Origin: JBMYYR01 sp965243605
GTDB lineage: Bacteria; Bacteroidota; Bacteroidia; Flavobacteriales; CAJXXR01
Assembly: GCA_965243605.1 (NCBI GenBank)
Contig: CBDEVQ010000112.1
Span: forward strand, 11,674-75,673
Reading direction: 5' to 3'
Length of the DNA stretch: 64,000 bases
The notes beneath the pieces were generated by a model that saw only the letters and a program-made list of their open reading frames with translations, ran no database searches and was not told where the DNA came from. How positions within the stretch are numbered: position 1 is the first letter of the stretch; the number at the start of each line of letters is the position of its first letter. Positions 54,400 to 62,947 of this stretch are shown here, piece by piece. Both the position numbers and the translations under genes were made by a program.

Positions 54400-55068
54400 T
54401 TAATTTAGCGCATACCCCATGGTTAATTGAACAGATGAATTATAAACATTACTTGCGCCTTCCTTGTTTAACTTTATGATTCCTTGGTTCAATTTAAGAT
54501 CTAGACTTAATGTTTTAGACATCTCGTAATTTAGTCCTAAATTAAGCCCTACATCCATTTTCCTTACTCCTCCATATAGGTTAAACAAATCTCCAAATTC
54601 TTCTCCATTTACAACGGTTATATTCTTTTCTGAATATAAAAATGAGGGTTCAACACCAAATAAAACGTTAAACTTATCCGACACCTTAGCATAAATATTA
54701 ATAGGTATTGTAATATAAGAAAGCTTATGATCTCTAGTTACAATATAACTTGAAGCTACTCCGTTAGGCCCTATATCACCACCATATAAAACCCACTCTG
54801 CCTCCTCACCCTTACGAACAAATAGTAATTCAGGTTGTAGAACCATAGATTCGCTTATTCTATATCGAACAAAACCACCTAATACCAACCCTATCTTTTT
54901 TCCTTCATAAAATTCCCGTCCCTTGACTAATACAGATGACAACCCCACTCCTGTTTTAATCCCATAAGTTATGCTCTTATTTGAGCGCTCTTCATTCGTT
55001 TGAGCATAAGTCAATAGAGGACATAATAACACCACTCCGATTATTAAACATTTTATTATACTTTTCAT
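54400..55068 (-). CDS. Outer-membrane beta-barrel protein (porin-family, small)
   Basis: 222 residues with signal peptide MKSIIKCLIIGVVLLCPLLT, then YAQTNEERSNKS. Alternating short strands such as YGIKTGVGLSSVLVKG, VLQPELLFVRKG, YITIPINIYAKVSDKFNVLF and the final NSSVQLTMGYALN (aromatic/hydrophobic C-terminal residue) are those of the OMP_b-brl_2 (outer membrane protein beta-barrel) family. Function unknown; the same fold occurs in three other small genes of this window (56957, 62948 and the TonB-type barrel as a larger form). Confidence 0.8.
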   Translation of the reverse strand: MKSIIKCLIIGVVLLCPLLTYAQTNEERSNKSITYGIKTGVGLSSVLVKGREFYEGKKIGLVLGGFVRYRISESMVLQPELLFVRKGEEAEWVLYGGDIGPNGVASSYIVTRDHKLSYITIPINIYAKVSDKFNVLFGVEPSFLYSEKNITVVNGEEFGDLFNLYGGVRKMDVGLNLGLNYEMSKTLSLDLKLNQGIIKLNKEGASNVYNSSVQLTMGYALN

Positions 55069-55118
55069 TCTACTAAATTTCTATTTATTACAAATAACAA
55101 ACCTATTATGAGGTTTTC

Positions 55119-55823
55119 TTACAAATCATTTAACGCTGTTGAAAACTCAAAAACATTATTTTTAGCAGATTTATACTCTTCAGATAATGAAGCTTGTAAA
55201 ACCATTAATTTCCCAGTTAACGGATGATTAAACTCAACTTTCAATGCATGTAAATACATGGTTGAAATATCAAATCTCTCTTTTAAAAATTTATTTTGCT
55301 TATTACAACCGTGCGGTCTATCACCTATAATGGGATGCCTAAAGTGATTTAAATGTCTACGGATTTGATGCATTCTTCCCGTTACAGGAAAGGCTTTGAT
55401 TAACGCATAACGATTGGTTTCAAATTTCCCTAATGGCCAAGGTTTTTCAATACATTCTAAAGTTTTAAAATGTGTAAGTGCTTCTTGCAGTGTTCCATTT
55501 TCTTTTGGAAGTGATTTATCGATTGTGAATTCTTCAGGTGTCCACCCTCTTACAATGGCCAAATACTCTTTTTTGATTGCATTGTCTTGAAATATTTGAT
55601 TCATCATTTTCAAGACATCTTTACTTAATGCAAAAATTAATAAACCCGAAGTTTTACGATCTAAGCGATGAACAGGATATACAGCTTGCTGAATTTGATC
55701 TCTCAGAATTTGCAATGCAAATTCGTGAACATCTCGAGCAATTTTACTTCTATGTACCAATAATCCATGAGGTTTATTGATTACAACAAGATGTTCATCT
55801 TGATAAACAATCTCTAATTCCAT
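55119..55823 (-). CDS. truC: tRNA pseudouridine(65) synthase TruC-like
   Basis: RluA-family pseudouridine synthase of 234 residues without an S4 domain. The start YQDEHLVVINKPHGLLVHRS, the catalytic-Asp motif YPVHRLDRKTSGLLIF, and RMHQIRRHLNHFRHPIIGD all match E. coli TruC, which modifies U65 of tRNA-Asp. It overlaps the DUF4268 gene by 1 bp, so the two are probably one transcript. Another RluA-type target cannot be fully excluded. Confidence 0.87.
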   Translation of the reverse strand: MELEIVYQDEHLVVINKPHGLLVHRSKIARDVHEFALQILRDQIQQAVYPVHRLDRKTSGLLIFALSKDVLKMMNQIFQDNAIKKEYLAIVRGWTPEEFTIDKSLPKENGTLQEALTHFKTLECIEKPWPLGKFETNRYALIKAFPVTGRMHQIRRHLNHFRHPIIGDRPHGCNKQNKFLKERFDISTMYLHALKVEFNHPLTGKLMVLQASLSEEYKSAKNNVFEFSTALNDL

Positions 55824-56290
55824 TATTTACTAAGCTCAACAAATATGTCTTTAACATCAGACCAAAACTCATCCAATCCTATAAGACGTGCTCTTAAGTA
55901 GATATGCATATCTTCCCACGTATCTCGTTTTAATTTAGAAACACCTTCGTTTAATACCCATTCTATTTTACTTGATGGTTCTCCGTAATCGTTATAGAAA
56001 TCTCTAAACCAAATCCCTTCTTCTTGAATTTGATCTTCTAATACAACTTTAAATTCTTCAAATTGTTCATAAAACAAATGACGAATAGCTTCATCATCAT
56101 TTTTTATCTCAATCATTAATCTACAAGAACGCTTATCGGCATCTAATTTAAAGTAAATACCTTTAATTCCTGTTTTAAAATTTGTCCATTTCACCTTTTC
56201 TCCAGACTTAGGAATATCATCCTTCATTAAGGTTCCTAAAGTCGTATAAAAATCGATATTAATCTGACGGTGCTCTTCTTTGCTATACAT
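55823..56290 (-). CDS. DUF4268-family protein
   Basis: 155-residue soluble protein: MYSKEEHRQINIDFYTTLGT, GIKGIYFKLDADKRSCRLMI, DFYNDYGEPSSKIEW. This fits DUF4268 as I know it, a domain with a restriction-endonuclease-like fold that is often found alone in Bacteroidota or fused in restriction systems. No catalytic motif is certain, and no partner methylase lies near. The stop shares one base with the truC ATG (55823). Confidence 0.8.
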   Translation of the reverse strand: MYSKEEHRQINIDFYTTLGTLMKDDIPKSGEKVKWTNFKTGIKGIYFKLDADKRSCRLMIEIKNDDEAIRHLFYEQFEEFKVVLEDQIQEEGIWFRDFYNDYGEPSSKIEWVLNEGVSKLKRDTWEDMHIYLRARLIGLDEFWSDVKDIFVELSK

Positions 56291-56335
56291 AATTGCAAAG
56301 ATAAAAATTTTGTCAGTTTCAGAACCTCAATTTTT

Positions 56336-56384
56336 TAGAATAAAAGAATCCATTCTAAAAAATAGAATAGATTCTTTTATTCTA
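56336..56384 (-). terminator. Long double hairpin after the 56389 lipoprotein gene
   Basis: Outer stem TAGAATAAAAGAATC with complement (15 bp) and inner stem ATTCTA with TAGAAT around AAAAA. Very A/T-rich; probably a terminator for the minus-strand gene ending at 56389. Confidence 0.55.
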
Positions 56385-56388
56385 TCTG

Positions 56389-56787
56389 TCAATTACAAAA
56401 ATCTGTAACCACATCTGGATTATAGTATGGACTATGACTACTATGTTGAGGTACTTTATAAAACTGTTTAATTTCCAATATATCTCCACTATTACAATCA
56501 AAACAAGCATAAACACTATCATTTGAATTATACATTCTAACCTTAATAAGGTCTGTATTTTCAAATACCATCTCTACATTTTGAATCTCTCCATTAGGAT
56601 CAACAATATTAATATCCACATGAATATCATAAACATCCAAGAATTTTTTCTTTGGACGAATAGAATTTACGACACCTTTTGTAATGCACTTTTCCACATG
56701 CAATTGATGTTCTTGATTGGCTTTTGAATTATCTGTACAGCTCACAAATAAAACCATACTCAAAAATACTTAATACACCATACGCAT
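56389..56787 (-). pseudogene. Putative lipoprotein gene with a stop codon inside the signal peptide
   Basis: The frame from the ATG at 56787 reads MRMVY, then TAA (56770-56772), then VFLSMVLFVSC and on for 118 more residues to the stop at 56389. Without the TAA it would be an ordinary lipoprotein signal with lipobox FVSC. A later in-frame TTG (56763) or ATG (56757) gives only six to eight residues before the Cys, too short for export. The rest (VEKCITKGVVNSIRPKKKFL, YDIHVDINIVDPNGEIQNVE, YACFDCNSGDI) looks like a real protein; family not recognised. TTA-to-TAA by one base would explain it. A sequencing error is the alternative. Confidence 0.6.
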
Positions 56788-56956
56788 TATAACATAACCG
56801 CTACCTCTTCTGTTCATACATTTTTTTAAAAGCTATAAACTTTAATTAGATTGAAAACACTAGAATAATTTCTCAAATTAAACAACCAACTCTTATGTCT
56901 CTTTAATCAATACACCTACTCTTCATTTTAGAAGATTCTACATTTGTTTATTGCTA

Positions 56957-57619
56957 TTATTGTAAATAATACTTTGTAGATATACTTATGGAGTGGAACT
57001 TGAGCTTACTGTGTTTAATACCAGGTGATGTATTATATTTAGCATTGAGATCTAATAAACTCAATGCACCTCTAAATTCTAAACCCAATTTAGAACTTAT
57101 TTCAAATTCTAATCCAGCAGACCATTGTAAATCAAATGTAGTATAATACTTATTAACATTCCTAACCTCAGTTACTGCACCTAAAGAACCTCCGGGGTTA
57201 TCAGTGAGAGGATCTAAAAATTCTATAACATTTAAGGCATTAATTAATATACCTGTATTAAGCCCTGATTTTATAGTCATTTTATTAGCTGCACGATAAA
57301 CTATACTTGGATTAATATTTAAATATGAAAAATAAGCTTTTAGATTAAAGACTTGGTATCTTCTTAATTGATAAAACACATCCGTATTCAATAGCCAACG
57401 TTCACCCAGCGAAATTTCATTAAATACTCCCAAATCAATTCCAACTTGTCTTACGTTTTCTTCGGCTATTTCTTCATCCATATCATCATAACCTGTTCGA
57501 TAAGTCATTCCAGACAAATTAACACCGGTTTTCCATCCAGAAATTAAGCTCTGAGACCATCCTACATTAGATATTAATAAAAATACGATGATTATTAATT
57601 GACTTACTTCTTTCTTCAT
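56957..57619 (-). CDS. Small outer-membrane beta-barrel protein
   Basis: 220 residues; signal peptide MKKEVSQLIIIVFLLISNVG then WSQSLISGWKTGVNLSGM. Amphipathic strands such as FYQLRRYQVFNLKAYFSYL (in part), NIVPS-like INPSIVYRAANKMTIKSG and the ending LKFHSISISTKYYLQ indicate a porin-like barrel related to OMP_b-brl families. It lies 4 bp after a small secreted protein gene, so they share a transcript. Function unknown. Confidence 0.75.
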   Translation of the reverse strand: MKKEVSQLIIIVFLLISNVGWSQSLISGWKTGVNLSGMTYRTGYDDMDEEIAEENVRQVGIDLGVFNEISLGERWLLNTDVFYQLRRYQVFNLKAYFSYLNINPSIVYRAANKMTIKSGLNTGILINALNVIEFLDPLTDNPGGSLGAVTEVRNVNKYYTTFDLQWSAGLEFEISSKLGLEFRGALSLLDLNAKYNTSPGIKHSKLKFHSISISTKYYLQ

Positions 57620-57623
57620 TTGT

Positions 57624-58013
57624 TTAATTTTCTATTAATACGCCTGTTTTTACACTTACAACTCTATACTTTGGTAATATTTTCTTATCAATCGCCTCTA
57701 AATCTGTAAAATCAAATACATCTTCTGGCTTAGGTATATATTCTTCTACATACAATTCGAGTTCAGGAGACAAATATCGCATTGTTTCTGCACATTGAAT
57801 ATATAAAAGGACCATTTCTCCTTCTCCGTAACTTCTAATGATGTTCGCTTTATATAAACTCGTATTGAGGGTTACACCGCAATCCGAAGCTTTAATCTGA
57901 AAATTTTCAATTCTTACTTTAATAAGACTGGATTTAGAGTTTACAAGTGACTGGCCCATACTCATAAACGACCATAAAATAAGCACACTAGAAATGATTG
58001 TTTTAAATTTCAT
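57624..58013 (-). CDS. Small secreted protein of unknown function
   Basis: 129 residues with signal peptide MKFKTIISSVLILWSFMSMG, cleaved before QSLVNSKSSLIKVRI. The rest is beta-rich with two Cys (ASDCGV and IQCAETM), which could form a disulfide. No family recognised. Upstream partner of the barrel gene at 56957-57619 with a 4-bp gap, so a joint envelope task is possible. Confidence 0.65.
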   Translation of the reverse strand: MKFKTIISSVLILWSFMSMGQSLVNSKSSLIKVRIENFQIKASDCGVTLNTSLYKANIIRSYGEGEMVLLYIQCAETMRYLSPELELYVEEYIPKPEDVFDFTDLEAIDKKILPKYRVVSVKTGVLIEN

Positions 58014-58117
58014 TATTGATGTTTAATGTATCCTAAAATTACAATATTAAATATAATGTATACAACAACAAACAAAACGTGGGCTATACCTATATCTGAT
58101 AATAATATTTCACATAA

Positions 58118-58147
58118 AAAAAGCCCAATCTTTCGATTGAGCTTTTT
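58118..58147 (-). terminator. Terminator of tRNA-Cys
   Basis: AAAAAGC-CAATC stem with a TTTC loop and GATTG-GCTTTTT, with one bulge on each side, 6 bp after the tRNA. Confidence 0.78.
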
Positions 58148-58153
58148 GGATTG

Positions 58154-58224
58154 AGGTCAGAACCGGATTCGAACCGGTGTAGACGGTTTTGCAGACCGCT
58201 GCCTAGCCACTCGGCCATCCGACC
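58154..58224 (-). tRNA. tRNA-Cys (anticodon GCA)
   Basis: 71 nt. Acceptor GGTCGGA pairs with TCTGACC (one G-U), discriminator U73 (known identity base for Cys). D-arm GGCCGAGTGGCTAGGC, anticodon loop CTGCAAA giving GCA, T-arm ACCGGTTCGAATCCGGT with TTCGAAT loop. The CCA end is not encoded, as usual in this phylum. Own terminator at 58118-58147. Confidence 0.96.
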
Positions 58225-58285
58225 TTAATGCGATTGCAAATATAAGAGCTTTTTATTTATTACAAAATAAAAACTAAAATAAATT

Positions 58286-58651
58286 TCATAATTCACCTCT
58301 TGAAACCTGCATTTCTACTGCAACATGCTCTAAATCTGCATGAATTGGAGCATTGATTTTTTGCAACTCAATATGCACATTTTCAATACGTTTTTCTTCT
58401 TTAAAGACTCTTGTTATGATACGCCAAGCAACATGCTCAATTAATTTTGAAGAAATTTGCATTTCACTCTTAATCCAGTCGCAAATTTCGGCATAATTAA
58501 CCGTTTCTTCCAAAATATCAGTTTCACAAGCCTTTTGGTAATTCACCTCCACATTAAGATTTATAATAAATTCTGTTCCAGATTTTGTTTCTTCTGGTAA
58601 CACGCCGTGAAAGGCTCTTAATTTTAATCCTTTTATTTTAATTTTTCTCAT
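58286..58651 (-). CDS. folB: Dihydroneopterin aldolase
   Basis: Folate pathway enzyme that cleaves 7,8-dihydroneopterin to 6-hydroxymethyl-dihydropterin. Core signature: IKGLKLRAFHGVLPEETKSG (first part) with the FHGV motif, and VNYAEICDWI. The C-terminal part IENVHIELQKINAPIHADLEHVAVEM holds the substrate-pocket Lys/Pro region KINAPI. 121 residues is normal. It is the last gene of the DUF4175-comF-folB group, with gaps of 8 and 6 bp. Confidence 0.93.
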   Translation of the reverse strand: MRKIKIKGLKLRAFHGVLPEETKSGTEFIINLNVEVNYQKACETDILEETVNYAEICDWIKSEMQISSKLIEHVAWRIITRVFKEEKRIENVHIELQKINAPIHADLEHVAVEMQVSRGEL

Positions 58652-58658
58652 GCGTCTA

Positions 58659-59345
58659 CTATCTAGTATATCCTATACAAATAACAGAAAATTTATACAT
58701 ATTTCTGTCCCCAAAAGCTGTTATTAACGATTGAACGCTAGCCCCTGTTGTTAAAACATCATCTACAACTAAAAAATGTGTCCCTTTAGGAAAATCTTTA
58801 ACCCAGCTAAAAGCTGAATTTACATTCACTTGCCTTTGAGCTTTATTCATTTTTGTTTGAGATTTCGTGTTTTTTAAACGGATAACGGCTTCAAAGTCTA
58901 TGAATACACCTGTTATAGAATGTATTCCCTGAGCAATGAGGCTACTTTGATTATACCCCCTCAATTTGAACTTGGCTTGGTGTAAAGGCATTGGGATGAT
59001 CACATCAACATCTTGTAAGGCGTTAACATTATTAATTTGCCTGCCCAATTGTTCGCCAAAATGGTAACCAATGTCTGTTTTTCCCTGATATTTCAATAAG
59101 TGCATTACCGATTTTAAAGGTGATTGTTCTTCAAAATAAAATAATGCAGCAACATAATTCAAATGAAAACCATCTTCAACAAAGCGATTATAACATATAT
59201 TATACTCGACCTTAAAACAATCTGTCTTGGGTAAATAACTATAACAAGTAACACAAAACAATTGGGATGCCTCAGTTATTTGACACTTACAGTTAATGCA
59301 ATGTATTGGCAGTAAAAATTGTCTTATGTCTTTTAACCACCCCAT
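58659..59345 (-). CDS. ComF-family phosphoribosyltransferase-like protein
   Basis: 228 residues. An N-terminal zinc-finger-like cysteine cluster (HCINCKCQITEASQLFCVTC) is followed by the phosphoribosyltransferase fold with VIIPMPLHQAKFKLRGYNQS and the PRPP loop LVVDDVLTTGAS. ComF proteins take part in DNA uptake in naturally competent bacteria, and elsewhere the role is unclear; competence is not shown here. Lies 5 bp after the DUF4175 gene. Confidence 0.9.
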   Translation of the reverse strand: MGWLKDIRQFLLPIHCINCKCQITEASQLFCVTCYSYLPKTDCFKVEYNICYNRFVEDGFHLNYVAALFYFEEQSPLKSVMHLLKYQGKTDIGYHFGEQLGRQINNVNALQDVDVIIPMPLHQAKFKLRGYNQSSLIAQGIHSITGVFIDFEAVIRLKNTKSQTKMNKAQRQVNVNSAFSWVKDFPKGTHFLVVDDVLTTGASVQSLITAFGDRNMYKFSVICIGYTR

Positions 59346-59350
59346 TCGTT

Positions 59351-62300
59351 TTAATTGCTTTTCTGGAAATACTTTTCAACCTCTTTTTGGTAATAAGGTG
59401 TGAAATCTAAAGGTTTTTGGTAAAGGATTTCAGTTTGTTTCTTTTTCTCTTCAATATAGTTTTTCCAAATTTCAGAAGCGTCACGTTCAAATTGTTTTGC
59501 TTCTTTGGCTTTCCTTTTTTTATCTTTATCTTGTTCACGCTCTGCTTTTTCGGCTTGGAGCATTTTTTGCATAATTTCCTCTTGTCTTTTTAAAGTCTCA
59601 GATGTAACGTTTTTATTAATAATATCACGTTCTATTTCTTTCATCTTTTCAATTGCTTTTTTCAAAGCCTTTGATCCACCGTCACCACTTTCCATCGATT
59701 TTGCTACCTCCTCTAGTTGACGACGTATTGCTTCTTGTTTGGCTGCTGTTTTTACAATGTGTTCAGACATTGGATTACTTGATTTATCTCCGCCCATTCC
59801 TGGCTGTCCACTTTGACCAGATTTTCCTTGTTCACCGTTCTCTCCGCTCTCGCCATTTTCGCCGCTTTTACCATCCTTACCACTCTGTCCAGGTTTTTCT
59901 CCTGAAGACTCTCCTGGCTTTTGGCCTCCGCTTTGTTTACCTTCATTAAGCAATTCCTGTTGCAAAGATTTTAATTCCTGTTGCATTTGCTGTTGCAAAC
60001 TCTTCATTTTTTGCATTGATGGTTCATCACCTTTAGAGGAACCTTGCGCACCTGGTTTAGAACAAGAACCAGACCCAGGCATACCCTGTGCTTGTTGTTT
60101 TTGCATTTGATCTAAAACCTGACTTAATAATAAGGCCAAATTATTTGCTGAAGTCATGGCTTCTTGACCATTTTTATAGGCCTTTTTAACTTGCCTTTCT
60201 GCCAACTGATCTATACTTCTATCTAACCCCTTATGTAATGCGGTTACTTCTTTTATTACAGTGGCTTCAACTGCAATTTGTCGTTTACTTAAAGCAAATA
60301 AAGAATCCGCAATTAAATTGGATTTATATCGAATATCATTTTGATTCTTCATGACATCTAAGTACAAAGGATCATTATTTTTAAGCGTGCTTAATTTTTC
60401 GATCAACGCCTCTTCTTCAAAAGATAAATCGACCAAATTTTCAAGTATCTGTCTTAATGTTTCCATATCCTCAGCATTTGCTTCTTCTTGCATTTGCTGT
60501 TGTTGATTTTGCATTAATTGAGATAGTTCTTCCATTTTTTCGGAAGATTTCTTTTGAGATTTTTGAGCATCTTTCTTTTCCCCCTCTTGCATTTGCTCGG
60601 AGGCATTTTTCATCTCTTTTTCAATCTCCTTTTCTTTATCTTTTGTTTCATCAATATTAAATGGACTTTCCAAGGATTCATTTAACTCCTTTAATTCATC
60701 CATATCCTTTTCAAAGGCTTCAAATTCCTTATTTAATTCCGATTGATCTTGTTGATTTTTCTCTTGTTGCTCTTTATCTTTTTTTGATGTATTTTCAGTT
60801 TTCTTTGCAAGCTCCTCTTGTTTCTCTTGCAATTCGTTGAGCTTATCTATATTATCTTGAAATTTTTGCTCTACTTGAAATTGTTTTAACATTTCAATAT
60901 TTCGATCCAACTCTTTTTCAAGATTTTCATTATTCATTTTAAGATCTTCAAGTTTTTTCTGGATATCTTTTTTATTTAATTTATCCATCATTTTTTCGAT
61001 CTCTTCAAAAATCTCACGAGTTTCCTCGTCCATTAATTCTTCTAATAATTCATTTATTTTCTCTTGCTTTTCTAATAAATCTTCATTTTCCGAATAATTC
61101 TTCTGATCTTCAATGATCTCTTTATTTTTCTCTTTGAGTTCATCTATAGATTTCTCGAAACTTTTCTGTTTCTCTAACAGCTCTTTAATACGTTCTTTAT
61201 CTTCCCAAGAAAGGTCTTTCTTCTGAATTAAATTTTCTTGTAATTTCTTTAACTCTTCTTGTATATCTTTAGCATCTTCTAATTTTCGCTCTAGTTCTTC
61301 TTTAATAGCTTGGTTAGATTCTTCAGCCTCTTGTTTTAACGTTTCTTCTGTTGGAATTTCTATTTCTGTACGTTGAGATTTTTTACATTTCGATCCATGG
61401 ACACCGTCATTATCACAAACTTCAAAGTAATATGTAATTTGATCTCCCGCCTTTAAATCAACAGATTGAATATCAAAATAATGTACAAAATCTTGAAACT
61501 TGTAAATAGAGCTATAGTCTAAATCTTGTTTTATTAAAGTGTCTGGTGTTTCAACAATAAATCTTAAAGCAGAAAAACCATAATCATCGGAAATATTTCC
61601 TTTAAAGTAGATTTGCTCGTCGTTATTTTCATCCTTATTCTCTACAATACTTATTTCAGGGAAATCGTCTTTCTCAACATCTATCCCATATTCTATTGAG
61701 GTTCCCTTATTTACTTGTTCATTAGAAGCATACATTGTATAACTTTCCGATTTCCAAATGGTTTTCTCAAATATAAACTCTCCATCTTTAGGCTTTAAAT
61801 CAACTATACTGTCTTTAAAGTTAAAGTGAAAAAAAGAACCATTCTTTGCATTTATTTTCCACAACATTTTGGTTCCTTCTGGAATAGATACATCACCTTG
61901 ATTTTCTATAATCACAGGATCTAATCGTGTATATTTAGGATATTGTAATGCTATTTCAAATCGCTTTACTTCAGGAAATGGAAAGACTTTAATGGTATAA
62001 ATTTCAGACTCAAAACCACCAGCTTTTAACTTAAAGGATATACTTTCTTGAAGGTTTACAAAATCATATTTAAAGGTATTATTTTCTAAATCTTGTAAAT
62101 TAAACCATTGATCAGACAATAATATCTGAACATCTTCAGGTAAATTATTACCCTCTAGATGCATATTAAAAGTAAACCCATGAGAAGACAATGCGGTTAA
62201 AGAATCATTATCTACAACAAAATTAAAATGTGCTTTCTCTACAAAATCTTCAGAATACTGAACAATTCGTTTAGAACTCTCTGTCACTATATTAACGTTT

Positions 62301-62818
62301 CCACTGATCCAAATCAATAAAAAAATGACCAATGGTACAAACGTATATTTTACATATTTAAGGTTATCTTTTAAATCTATTGCACGCTTAAAATCTATAG
62401 GGTTAAATTGCTCTATTTTTTGCTCTATACTTGCTAATAAGATGGTTTGATCGGAAGACTTAATTTGATCTTGTAAATCCAATACATTTCTTAATTTATC
62501 TTGAATTTCAACAAAATGATCTCCAATAATATCAGCAGCTTCTTTATAATTTAATGTCTTACCTAATCTAAAATACTTTAATAATGGAATAAAAATATAA
62601 GCAATAAAAATAATTACACTTGAGAGTAAGGCTGTAAAAAACAGTATAGATCTACCAACTGTAGATAGACGTGCAAAATGTTCCAAAATAGATGACGTTA
62701 AAAAAATAACGCCCCAAATAGCAAGGGTATATAATACCCCTTTAAATACCCTACTTAAGTAATATTTTTTTATAAATTGATTTAATTTATCTATCAGTTT
62801 ATTAACGTCTTTATCCAT
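59351..62818 (-). CDS. DUF4175-family membrane-anchored coiled-coil protein
   Basis: 1155 residues. Two or three membrane segments near the N-terminus (about 22-42, 56-80 and 155-172), a beta-domain region (about 180-480), then a very long charged coiled coil rich in Glu/Lys/Gln (about 500-880, for example QEELKKLQENLIQKKDLSW). A low-complexity Gly/Ser/Gln/Lys segment (about 985-1050) carries collagen-like G-x-y runs such as SGENGESGENGEQGKSGQSG. It fits DUF4175 proteins of Bacteroidota, whose function is unknown; a scaffold across the periplasm is plausible. First gene of the comF-folB group. Confidence 0.82.
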   Translation of the reverse strand: MDKDVNKLIDKLNQFIKKYYLSRVFKGVLYTLAIWGVIFLTSSILEHFARLSTVGRSILFFTALLSSVIIFIAYIFIPLLKYFRLGKTLNYKEAADIIGDHFVEIQDKLRNVLDLQDQIKSSDQTILLASIEQKIEQFNPIDFKRAIDLKDNLKYVKYTFVPLVIFLLIWISGNVNIVTESSKRIVQYSEDFVEKAHFNFVVDNDSLTALSSHGFTFNMHLEGNNLPEDVQILLSDQWFNLQDLENNTFKYDFVNLQESISFKLKAGGFESEIYTIKVFPFPEVKRFEIALQYPKYTRLDPVIIENQGDVSIPEGTKMLWKINAKNGSFFHFNFKDSIVDLKPKDGEFIFEKTIWKSESYTMYASNEQVNKGTSIEYGIDVEKDDFPEISIVENKDENNDEQIYFKGNISDDYGFSALRFIVETPDTLIKQDLDYSSIYKFQDFVHYFDIQSVDLKAGDQITYYFEVCDNDGVHGSKCKKSQRTEIEIPTEETLKQEAEESNQAIKEELERKLEDAKDIQEELKKLQENLIQKKDLSWEDKERIKELLEKQKSFEKSIDELKEKNKEIIEDQKNYSENEDLLEKQEKINELLEELMDEETREIFEEIEKMMDKLNKKDIQKKLEDLKMNNENLEKELDRNIEMLKQFQVEQKFQDNIDKLNELQEKQEELAKKTENTSKKDKEQQEKNQQDQSELNKEFEAFEKDMDELKELNESLESPFNIDETKDKEKEIEKEMKNASEQMQEGEKKDAQKSQKKSSEKMEELSQLMQNQQQQMQEEANAEDMETLRQILENLVDLSFEEEALIEKLSTLKNNDPLYLDVMKNQNDIRYKSNLIADSLFALSKRQIAVEATVIKEVTALHKGLDRSIDQLAERQVKKAYKNGQEAMTSANNLALLLSQVLDQMQKQQAQGMPGSGSCSKPGAQGSSKGDEPSMQKMKSLQQQMQQELKSLQQELLNEGKQSGGQKPGESSGEKPGQSGKDGKSGENGESGENGEQGKSGQSGQPGMGGDKSSNPMSEHIVKTAAKQEAIRRQLEEVAKSMESGDGGSKALKKAIEKMKEIERDIINKNVTSETLKRQEEIMQKMLQAEKAEREQDKDKKRKAKEAKQFERDASEIWKNYIEEKKKQTEILYQKPLDFTPYYQKEVEKYFQKSN

Positions 62819-62947
62819 AATAACAAATATAAGAGAAAGATGAATATGGATTTTATTATTACGTTAAAATTCTAAAAACTATACGTATTTATTTTACAAT
62901 GCTTACTTTTAAGGCTTAGAAATAAATTTATTTAAGAACAAATACGT

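Noticed and set aside
56382..56564. 60-codon minus-strand frame
   Set aside because: Overlaps a better frame at 56389-56757 and consists of hydrophobic filler from AT-rich sequence.
59780..59940. Possible CRISPR or direct repeat array in the Gly-rich segment of the DUF4175 gene
   Set aside because: Short imperfect codon repeats of a protein low-complexity region; no spacers and no cas genes.
59653..59949. Plus-strand frame opposite the DUF4175 low-complexity segment
   Set aside because: Shadow of the Gly/Ser/Gln-rich repeats; rich in His/Leu/Val as expected for the antisense of such repeats.
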